64,000 bases of DNA from Lottia gigantea (lineage: Eukaryota > Mollusca > Gastropoda > Lottiidae). Positions 50,801-62,800 of this stretch are shown one piece after another. The stretch spans positions 540,081 to 604,080 of the forward strand of contig NW_008707425.1 of assembly GCF_000327385.1 (NCBI RefSeq), read 5' to 3'. Position 1 is the stretch's first letter; every line of letters begins with the position of its first letter. The notes below the pieces were generated by a model. It was not told the DNA's origin. It made no database searches and was given only the letters and a program-made list of their open reading frames with translations. The translations under genes were made by a program, and so were the position numbers.

Positions 50801-53800
50801 TTATTTTGACAGATTCAGCCAAACTTTCAGTCCGCACTCTCTAAACAGTCGGCTTGTAATTTGATAACAAATTTTAAAAAAAAGATGTTGCTCAAGAAAG
50901 CTATGTAATACTGAAATGAAATGTACAAAAAAACAATTTTCTATCAAATTTACTTCTCGTCTAGATAATATAAAGGTATTGCCTTCAGTATTTCATTAGT
51001 GACCAGCTTCAATAATAATAAAAACAGAAATCGGGAAATGAGAGGCACTCAAAGCATCACAGACTTATAAATGATGATTTAGTGGAAAAAATCAGACACT
51101 TGAGTCAGTAATAATACTTCCTAGATACCTACTTGTTATTACTAATGAAGTTGTTATTTTGTCATTATCCAGTACTAGATTATTGGTGATAAAAATTTAA
51201 TGGCGGTCAATCAAACTGGTTATCATTATAAAGTCAGAACTTTAGAATAATTAAGGCATGAAGCTACATTTTTAGTTCAACCGGGTAGATGTCCACATAG
51301 ACTGACAAGTTGACTCTTAATAATACTACGTATTGTAGAGACAGACCACCACGTAGATAAATATCATGCAATTTTGTATTACTTGATTTACACCTTTGAA
51401 AACAGTAAATTTTGCATTATGACATTATTACTTGTGTACAAATTAGATAAATGTCCATCAGGAGTGTCTTTTTACTCAAACTACGTCGCCATATTTATCA
51501 AATTTGAGCCAATGAAATTCATGCCTTTTGATTGGCTGAAATTTAAAAAGGCAATAAGTCTGATAAGATGGCGACCATCTTCTAAATTGCTCCACGCTTA
51601 AATATTTTAAATTTGAGACAATAATTAGTGGTTTATTCTGTCGAAAAAAAGGATGGTATGGAGCTGACCTCATAACAAACAAGAAAATTGTCAGTTTTTC
51701 GAAAAAAAAAACTCAAGAAGAATATTTCAATTTAACCAAATTTGTTGCGCTATTTCAAGATATATTTATATATGGTCTTCTGACTCTCTGCCGACAGTAT
51801 CGGTCTATTGTCCACACTATGACTTTTCAATGAATAAAGCCTATCACGACAACATAAAGTTGATGACGCATTTTAACATCTGACCTCTTGCAATTTAAAA
51901 ATTAGGCATTGTATACATATCATTTATGTTTTTGTGAAACAGAAACAAGTAGACAAAAGGCACCAGAAACACGAAAATAGAACATATTCGATTCAAAACA
52001 TGAACAAAAAACTAACTCGTTTGGTTTAAATGAAAGTTTAAGGTGCATAAATGTCTTTGATCGATTCGAACAGCGATTTGACAATCGCCAGCATTCGTAG
52101 GCGTGAACAGTGAGTTGGTTGCATAAAACTATAACCAGTGAGCGCTGTTCCTTAAAGCTGTGTCTATATATATGATTACTGTGTCCCCTAGCTTTGCAAT
52201 AACAAAATGAGTTATGACTGTTCAGTGTCGTACGTGACAATCATACGATTTATACCGCAAATGAGATCACCTGTTAATATCTCTCGATTCCAAAGAAAGT
52301 TATTTTAATAAATGAAGTAGAAGTTAGGTTATTAAGGAGTTAAAATCGATTTATCATTATGAGTACAAAACAATTGTTTTGAATTGTTTCCATAAATGTC
52401 TTGTGCAAGACACTTAACGAGCTACTTAATGTCTATTATTTATGATTTACATGAATAATTTCCCTAGGTTGGTACTTAATTAACTTTCTTTATCAAATTT
52501 AAGGCAAGCAGCGATATTTAAATACCAGCCTGTTTTCAATAATTTGATATGAAAAACTACCCAAATATTGATACAAAAACTACCCAAATATTGATACAAA
52601 AACTACCCAAATATTGATACAAAAAATACCCAAATATTGATACAAAAACTACCCAAATATTGATACAAAAAATACCCAAATATTGATACAAAAACTACCC
52701 AAATATTGATACAAAAAATACCCAAATATACAAAACTGACAAAGAAACGTAGCATATTTGGATCAATTGAGCATGATCAAAATTGTTATTTTTTTCTTCA
52801 TAAATATGAATTTTAGACCTTTAAAAAGCTAGTTATGATATTCAACTGATAATATCGGTTGCATACGATTTAACAATTGCGAACATTGGGAAATGTGAGA
52901 TGCCCGTGGGAGCAAGTTCTATGTGATTCACAGAAAAATCGAAATTCACGTGCAATAGTTGCCAGGGTTCTGTATAAAAACCACCTGATGTGACATTGAA
53001 AAAAAATTTAGTTGCTTTTGTGGAACAGCTATCGTGGAACCTCCCAACATCGTGAACAAACCATTAGACGATTAAATGCCAGACAATTTACACTAGTCGT
53101 TGCGAATGTTTATAATGGTAGAGTAAGAACCAAGACTCCACGTTTATTAGAACACCACCAACAGGACCAATGGCCGTCCACAGGCAGCCGAGTCACAACA
53201 CCAAGACATGATCCCTTCATTCTACGACACCATCTGCATGACAGATTAACAGTGTCACAGATAGCACCGGCCACTATCAGCGACCAGTCAGTGCTGACAC
53301 TGTTCGAAATCGGCTGGCTTCCAAGAGACTTCCAGTGCTCAATCTTCATCATTGTCAGCAATGACTTGCGTGGGCCACCCAAGGACAACATTGGCGGCAC
53401 CAACAGTGAAGGAGCCATGTGTTCTCAGATGAGAGTCGGCACTGCATTTCCACTGCAGATGGCAGAGTACGATTGTGGCTAAGAAGAAGTGAATGATTTA
53501 CAGAACAGTTTGTTGTTGGGAGGACCAAGTCTGTGATGCAGACGGCAGTTTTTTAAGAGTGCGAGTGCCGATTTAATACACTAGTTTTTCAAGCTATTAC
53601 ATGTCTTAGCATGTTTAAATCTAATCATTTTATATCTATATAATTCACTTTGGTGCTTTGCAAGCTTCATTATTAGATGTTAAATAAAGGATGTAACATT
53701 ATATGCAAGACTTCTAATCTGAAACAAATAGACTTGCCGATCGCATCAAATAATTTCAATACATTGCAAATAGAAAAGCTTAAAATAACTTTATGTTCTT

Positions 53801-56800
53801 ATCAACATGGAATGGACAGTTAATGATTTCTGCGTTGGTTTAATGCACGATATCTTGTATTAATCACACTAAAAGCCGAGTTTACAAATAAAAATCAATT
53901 TAATATAGCCTACTGCAACAAGTTTTAAATCAAAATATGACCGATATGCAAAATCTCTACTGTGGGGCAAAGAAATATTGTTTGTATGGCAGTAGATAAT
54001 ACGAAAACGTTAGTTTAAAAAAAAAAATGAAGATGTAAAGTATTTTTAAAGCAGTCAAATTTGAAAAAGGGACCATTTTGTCGCGAAACTCGCAAATTTC
54101 AACTTGATCGTACCTATTAGGTTTTACCAAGTTAAAAACTAAATGAACTGCATAATGTTCAATAATCAATAGCCTATTAAAAACCTTGTGGTTTTTGACA
54201 TCTGCATCCATTTCAAGTCTTATTTCAAGTTTTCAAAAAAGGAGGGAAAGCAAGTTCTGTGCTTCGAATATTTGCGTTGAACTACTAATTTGATCTTCAT
54301 ATAAGAATATATAAATTCAAAAGAAGTATTGCGAGATCATCTACTGAAAGATGTTCACGTTAATATACGTCCAAATAGACAACCGCAACATGTAGGCGTA
54401 TGAAAACGTCGGTTAAAAAAAGAAATTGCTTGGTAAACGTACCTCAATGTCAGTCCCAACTGAACCACTCCACGTTAATCTTATCAGTTCTATTTACATA
54501 ACATATTTGATATAGCTTGCAGAGATATCGGCAAGTAGGAAATTGAATTACTGCGTCCTGGATTATATAATACTTGCAATGATTAAAAATGTCACAAGTG
54601 GAAAAGTGAGTTCTAAATGTCTGATGAAAAGAAGGCTTTGTCGCATACCAATTCGCCTACAGATGGTAAACAGTGCCAAAATGTGTCGCGAATGAAAAAA
54701 GCGATAAATTTTATCCGTCTGATATGACACGATAGTATCAATATCTAGTACCAGTATTTAGATGAATAGTATACTGTTAGTAAAAGTACCCAATTGAGTA
54801 ATACTCTGTTTATAACAGAAACTTGTTAAGTAATACTGAATACATTGTAAATACAAGTATCTAAAGATTGTTAACAAAATCTAGATGAGTAATACATTCT
54901 TATTACAAGTATCTAGTTGAGAAAAAGATTGTTAACAAAATCTAGATGAGTAATACATTGTTATTACAAGTATCTAGTTGAGAAAAAGATTGTTAACAAA
55001 ATCTAGATGAGTAATACATTGTTGTTACTAGTGTCTAGTTCAGTAAAAGATTATAAACAAAATCTAGATGAGTAATACATTGTGTTTACAAGTATCTAGT
55101 TAAGTAAATGATTGTTATTAACAAAATCTAGTTGAGTAATACCTTGTTATTACAAGTATCTAGATGAGCAAAAGATTGTCATTAACAAAATCTAAATGAG
55201 TAATACAATGTTATAACAAGTATCTAGATGAGTAAAAAATTGTCATTAACAAAATCTAGAAGAGTAATACATTGTGTTTTCAAGTTGAGTAATAATTGTT
55301 AATGGCAGAGCGTAGTTCAGTATCAGTAATACTAATACATAATTATAGAATCAGTAACTAGTTAAATAATAATGAAAAACTGTATATTGAAATATGAATT
55401 GTTAGTGCCATTACTTAGTTGACTAAACCATATTTACCTAGTTGAGATATAAATTGTTAATGACAGTATCTAGTTGAGTAATACATTGTTAACAGCAGTA
55501 CCTAATTGGAATTGTAAGTAAAAGTACCTAAAGTTGAGAAATAGATTGTTAGTGGCATAATCTAGTTTAATACTACATTGTTAGTAGCAAAATATAGTTG
55601 AGTGATTTATTGTTAGTAACAACCTTGTTGAGCCATGCATTGTTAATAACAGAACCTTGTTGAGTAACACATTGTTAGTAGCAGCCCGTAAGAGTTGAGT
55701 TATAGATTATGAGTGCAGTGTTAAGTTGGCCAACTTAGTTGAGTAAAACATTGTTAGTAGCAGTCTGTAAGTGAGTAAAATATTGTTAGTAACAAAATCT
55801 AGTCCAGTTATAGATTATGAGTTCAGTGTTAAGTCGGCCAACCTAGTTTAGTAATATATTGTCATATCTATTTCCGAACTCATTGAATGTTGCATTGTTG
55901 GAGAAATATATTGTTAGAAGAAGCTACAGCCCTCCAGCTATGAATTGAATTATTTCCTCAGGATTTGAAAAATAACTGATATATTACTTCTGACTTGAAG
56001 CTGGTATTCTAATTAATAACAACCCAACTCAAAAATCGTAAGTACATTTGAGTCGATGAAAGCAATTTATAATATCGAAAATCATTGCATACTACTACTA
56101 TATATACTACTGCAGAAATATTTAAAAAGATGGGGACATAGGGATATCAATTCAATTAGTCGTCTCGAAAACTGTCTTATTTTTCATCTTGCCTTGAAGC
56201 CTTTTTTCATTTTGTTGTGAAGTATTAAATGTGTTAACACCTTTTTAAGCAGATTATCATAGAAAATTGAATTTTGGTTAAAGCCTTTACGTTGTTGATT
56301 TTTGTTTTTCGACCAGATTAACATAAAGAGCAAGAAATTTCTTGTTCTTTAAGAAGAAATAAATTTCGTTCCTACAGATTCACCTCAATGCATTCAGCAA
56401 CCGTGCGCCCAGCACGATGGAGGGTAGGCTTAACCTACGGAGTTATACGAACCAGACAAAACAATTCTGACAAAACAATACTCCTTGGCTGTATTCTGTA
56501 TGTCTGACCCTAAACCCAGTTTAGGCCAAATTTGTCGAGCTATCAGCAATCCAGCAGAGTTGGTAAATTAAACACGTAAGCTAATTCAATCGAAGAACAA
56601 TTCAACACAGGTACCATTCCTTATACAATTTCATTTCACCATATTTGAGTTCTATTTACTGACAATAATTGACTGGGGTTAGAAAAGTAAGTTTATCTCC
56701 TAATGTAGTTTATATTGACATAATTCATAAAGATATTTAACAAGAGCTGTGTGTACAATATTGGAGGCGCCATCTTTATGTTAGATAAAATGATGATCTG

Positions 56801-59800
56801 GTAAACGTATTGACCAACCAAATTAGAACAGGGAAGTCGATATCGAAAAGAAATTAGTTTCATATCCTAACCGGAAAACTTTCAATATCTGAAGCAATCC
56901 GTACATTGAGGTATTCTGTAATAAAACTGAGGATTAAAATCGCCTCAAGTCTAGCTTTAGTTGAGTCTGTCTTTGATGAGCTGATCAAATGAATGCTGAA
57001 AAAGAAAAGGATATAAAAGACAAAATTGTTAGAGATATAAAAGTATGCTTCTACTCTAAATTATGTTATTTTCAAAGCTAAACGGGTATAATTTGTTTTT
57101 GACTTAAGGTCATCTTTTTACACTTAAAATGCCCTTAAAGTACTGAAACGTCTTTGAAGTTTTCTTCAATATTTTGCTCATCGATGAATAAATTGGCTAT
57201 ATGAACACGATTATTAAAAGCCATGAAAGGAATATGAGGGTAATAACGTGCTGAAAGATATTTCTTCAGTGTGGTTAAACAGAATTTGTGTCTAGTGTTG
57301 GGCTCTAGTCGACTGACGATTCAAAGCATTTCATCGGATCTAACGCAAAAGACATGAAAGAAACGCTCATGTACAACTGTTAGAAATTGCTAATGACTGG
57401 ATGGTCGCAGAATCAGACTACATCAAAGTTTTACTTGAAAGTAGAATATGAACAACTGGTGACAACTGCGATTATCTTAGACGTCGACGTAATCTGAAGC
57501 AGATTTTCCAAGATGCCCTCAGTTATAAATTTCGCCAGTAGAAGTAGCAGGATCGACTTGATCGTTCATTTAATCCTATTTACTTAGATGAAGGTTATAT
57601 CTCTCACATCCACAAACGTTTTTGGCTGAGGTTTAAATGCCTTGGAACTATTGGGAAAGTTTGATTAACTAAATTGGGTCAAATCATTTGCTCCAAGCAA
57701 CTTTGAATATTAATATATTCAATGATATTGGATAATATCATACGATATTGACCAGTCCATTTGAAAGTCAGCTAAATGCCGCGAGGTACGTTTTGAATAT
57801 TTCCGGCTTAGATTATTATATAGAAATCACTTCCTATCACAGCCATCTTCAGTTATCTAGAATTAATCATGATCGCTTCATTTGATCGCAATTAACTTCC
57901 TTTTTCATTTCGGGGTCAATGATGGACGTTTATGTATTTTGTACCGTATCGACGTACTACCAATGAGTATTCTCTACCTTGAACTTATAATATAGGTATT
58001 GATAACATTGAATAGATACTTTACACAGCTTGATATCATTAGGAACTTTTCTTGTATCATGCGTGTCTGCATTTACAAACGTCGAGGAAACAAGAAAAAA
58101 AAGTTCGTTGTAGCTTGACATTGTGAAGATGCATTTTGACAGGACATTCCAATTCATGCCCATTCATCAATGGGTGGTTCTAGAGCATAAATGAAGTATT
58201 GGTCATATTTTTAGGTTTCGAATAGGTTATGACGGGAGTTTGTCCAAGTATGAATTTACATGTAGTTAAATCAAACTTCAAATTCGTACTATGTCCTGAT
58301 TTTTTATTATGTTGAAGAATATATACGGAAAAGAACATCTAGGGTTAGAACTGTCCAGAAATTTTATGCTAGATTACAAAATGCCTAATTACCACCAAAA
58401 AGCGTTCAAAACTACCCTAAGATAGAAAACCCGTGAGTTAAGTATTACATAAGGTACAGAACAGACAAGGAGCCAAACGGACGGAACATAGCAGTTTAAC
58501 CAAATAATTAGCATTACCAGATACTACCATGTTAAACACCATTAAGATTAAGTACTTTCAATGATGCCTCTTTCTCAGATGCTTCGGAAAAGGGATTATT
58601 CCTCACCTCTTTAGTTACAATCTAGCTAATACTTAGAAATTTAATAACAAATTTATGGACTTCCCCGAGAGCTTCAGGTAAAATTAATGGAACAGAATCG
58701 AAGACATATTTACACGACAATTTATTGTACTTTATATAACTAACCAATCTAGGATATCTGTTTCAACTCAATCAAACAGATCATGATTTGTTCAATATTT
58801 TTATTGTTTGTTGAACGAGACTTGCATCCATCTCGAATAATGATTAATAATTTGATTAAGCCGGGATATTAGAAACTAGAGTGATAAATGATATTGATAA
58901 TAATAGTCGCGACTAATTTCATTATTCAAATAACATCAAATATTTGCTGCAGTAGCATTGACGTCACGAGATCAGGAGTTATTGCTGCTAAGATCAAGTC
59001 GCCTCTGAATAGCGTGATGAGATTCTTTTACGTCTTGTTGTACGGTATTGAATAATTTCTTTTGGAAAAACCTGCATCTTCCTCATTGATTGGATTTTGG
59101 AATTGCATTGCGTTTTTTGACTATCTAATTTCATTAATTTAAGAATAAGAATGATATAATTTTTGCACATTTGCATAATTGACTGCAATAACCTGATTCT
59201 AACAACACAGACGTGGGACGCTGACAACATTGATCAATTTAAACAAGGTTGGATTGGCTTTGATAGTTCTTTGGTGTTATTCATGAAGACATTACACGCG
59301 CCAACCTTCCGGAACTAGGGGTGTAAAAAAAGGGAAGGCTGACTTCAGAAGAGAACAATTGTCGGGATTGATAAAGGGTTTGAGAAGGTTTTCTATCCAG
59401 AATAGAATTGATTTGGTGCATTCTGACACATTTTGGAGAAAAAACTTATCTTGAAATTTTCTTTGAAATGGAGTTGGGTACAATACGACACAGGCGTCGT
59501 CACCTTCCTGCAAATCACATAGCAACCCTAATTTCATAGGTCATATATCGAAAGATCAACACACACTCACTATTAGTTGCCAGTGTACTTCAAGTAAATG
59601 TTTGGCTAATGATCCATGTTTATAATTTCTACACGCCTAAATGTCTTCATTTAAGTTAATCACCTACTTTGACAGTTGGTTAAAACACGTCTTAATGAGC
59701 CGGAAATTCAATTTCTCTCAAGTAGAGTAATCTCCCCTTAATTTATCCAGATTGGCAGCACTCTTAACCGCGACAAAAATAACTACTTCAAAGAAACAAC

Positions 59801-62800
59801 ATTTTGACTAGAGGCATACTTATTATAACCACAAAAATCGGGTACATGGTTTCGCGTGATCAAAGAACTTGTTATTAAATATTGATTATAATATACGCTT
59901 GTAGTGAGCATTGTACAAAGGCTTGCACATGTTGCATTATAACTCTTAAGGGGGAGCTTCCTGCAATCACATGACGGGAAATTGTTTTGTCAGGTTGCAT
60001 TTGTACCCAGGGCACCATCAAGTCTATGTGGAAAGGGGTACATGCTGACAATATCGTATTCATTCTACAGCATCTAACGTGTGAAATATCTATACAGCTT
60101 GACATCCTTAATATTGTGAACTTTTCATATTTTTCAGGTGTTTCAGTAACAGTGAGTTGCTATACTCTGGTAGCTATTAGTTTAGAAAGATATTACGCCA
60201 TTTGTCAACCACTACAATCTAGACGATGGCAGACACTCTACCATTCTTATAGAGTTCTGGCTTTTATCTGGATTCTAGGACTTTCCATAACGATACCAAT
60301 AGCCGTATTTACCAAGCGACTACAAGTTAGCACTGGTGCCTATGCCTGCCGTGAAATATGGAGTGACTTTCTTACAGAAAAACTGTATACCGGTTTCCTT
60401 GACATTTTATTATTGTTGATGCCGTTGTGCATTATGGGTTATTCGTATGGCCAAATTGGAAGTCAGCTGTGGAAGGATGTTACCCAGTACGAGACATTTC
60501 ATGCTTCATTCGGTAAGTGTGTAATAATTCAGAAATAATAATCCATTTTAGAAATGTTGAAATACCGTCTAAATAAGACATTTGAAATACACTCCGTGGT
60601 ACTTTCTGGTTTCTATGAAGATGTTGTCTGATCGTGCAGCAAACTAATCAGAAGGTGTTATACAACAGTAAACACAAATATGCGGTCTATCTATAATTTT
60701 CTGGTGAAACGACCCTTCTGATAATAGTTCAATCCATAGACAGGTGTAATTATTTGTCTTAATGGTGTGCACAGAAAATAAACTTCCACCCATATGCGAT
60801 GATTACATTATCTATCGTGTTGGGGTAATAGGACCGGGTGTTCTGAAAGGAAGATGCTTCGGAATATAGGACTCTAAGAGCACAGTAAACAAGCTTTGCC
60901 ACTTGTATCAACATATAACGTTGCTGTAATGATGTAAGTTTTCTTTAGAAGCCACTGATGAGTTCACAGATTCAAATCAGGGGTTAAAACATCGTATCAC
61001 GAAGACGAGTTTTGACATATGACGAATGGGAAGTCGTTTGGATACGATGGGGATTACACTAAATTTTATCTTGAGGAAGTTTTTGATTCGTTTATGGCCC
61101 AAAACGTTATTACTTTCAACATCCGAAATAGTCTGATTGCCTACAACACGATAAATGAGACATCACCAGGCTTCACAAATTCACATAATGAAGGTTATTC
61201 AAGTTGAAATGATTTTGATACATATAGTACTTTCATAATATAGCAAATGATTGGTGAAGATAACAATAAACGTAGTTTACCATCCCACTAGAATGACCTA
61301 ATCAATCAAGTCATGATAGATGTCAAAATGTCAAAAACGATTTTTTAATCAAAGGTATAGAAATCAATCTAGGGACGGAAATCTTAATCTATGTAACTAA
61401 ATTTCTGACTAACTAACCCAGTTTTCATACTTCATTTCCACCTTGAAGAAAGAAACTCATTGATTTCATGATTCGATAGATCTCTTCTCCTGGTTTTCTG
61501 ATCTTGTTTTGGATAATAGACAGCACTATCATATCTATATATAAAAATCACCATGGACCTTATCACACAAGATTAGGACTATAATATTGGGAGATTAAAT
61601 GAATATTATAGCCGTTGCAATATTTGATTTAGCGCCTTGTAGACGTCAATTTCAGCTGTCCTCAGTCGTTTTCAGAAATAAAACCATACGTTTGGTTCTC
61701 CTACAAAAACAATGCACCAAGTAAGAGACTAGACTTTAGATTAAAATCCTTTAAGGACTGGAAGAGTTTCATTTTACCTTTAGATGATGGAAAGAAGAAT
61801 TGCTTAAGAATTGCATGCCACAGATACATATTTACTATGTTTCATCGTATAATAATTTCATATACGGCGGCTGTGGGTTCAATTCTCGATCTGCGTGTGA
61901 TAGTCCGATGCCATCTTCACTCACAATTCCAGTCGACCCAGCTGTAAATGGGTATGGATAGATCAATGCCAAGAGGTTTGGCCAAGGACCAACTCGTAGA
62001 AATGATCTTTAACTGTGAACATAAGTTGTTATCCTTGGAAAATAAATTGTGTCTTTCTTATACTGTAGTTTTGTAAATTTCGTGGAAGATGCGATTTGAT
62101 TCTCGCAAAGGGTTAATACCAGTAAAATGGACTGCTGAACATTTTGAAGCTTACTGTAAACCTTTCCAAAAATATGTTTCCAGCTACAAACATTATTGCA
62201 ACTCATATACTACTTTACATATCTCTCCCTTTTGAACGTTGGAGTAGATTATGATAATTTCATTGTTGATTTATCACGAGATTGAATAACTGTATATTTA
62301 TCTTTCAGAAAATGAGAATATAAATCAAGTTAAAACAGAGAAATCGGGGGTGAATGGATCCCAGACGCCTGATGATGGTACTGGTTGTTGTGATATAATG
62401 AATCCCCTGTTATTGAATGGTACTCCTCAAAACTTGCGTCAAGTCAATTACCAGCGCGTTCTTCTCAGTAAAAAGCGCGTCATAAAAATGTTGTGTGTTG
62501 TTGTTTTGGAATATTTTATTTGTTGGACACCATTGTTTATTATCAATACTTGGACAGTTATGGACTATATGAGTATACGTAGCAGTCTGAATTTGCTGAC
62601 GAAAGCACTCGTACTCTTACTGGCTTACATTTCGTCATGTGTTCATCCAATAACTTACTGTTTCATGAACCGAAGTTTTCGTCAAAGTTTTGCTACTGCA
62701 TTTAAATGCTGCCCTGGACCCTTATCGAGGAGTGGAAAATCCATGGCATTAGTTAGTGAAACCTCTCAGGTTCGACATCAGAAGAGGATTGATGCTACCT

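Larger units (their letters stand above)
38889..60137 (+). other. Intron 1 of the CCK-type receptor gene (about 21.2 kb)
   Basis: Bounded by GTAAGT and TTTTTCAG. It contains all of the elements listed between 39028 and 55890: LINE fragments, PLE family B, tandem repeats and a Tc1/mariner remnant. No host exon was recognised inside it, and the coding frame is complete without one. The stretches 39800-41030, 49450-52100 and 55891-60137 hold nothing I can name. Confidence 0.8.

Noticed and set aside
51487-51590. Small palindromic MITE
   Set aside because: The arms match only in patches and no target duplication is visible.
52553-52733. CRISPR-like array
   Set aside because: The units are directly adjacent with no unique spacers, and the genome is eukaryotic; it is a plain tandem repeat.
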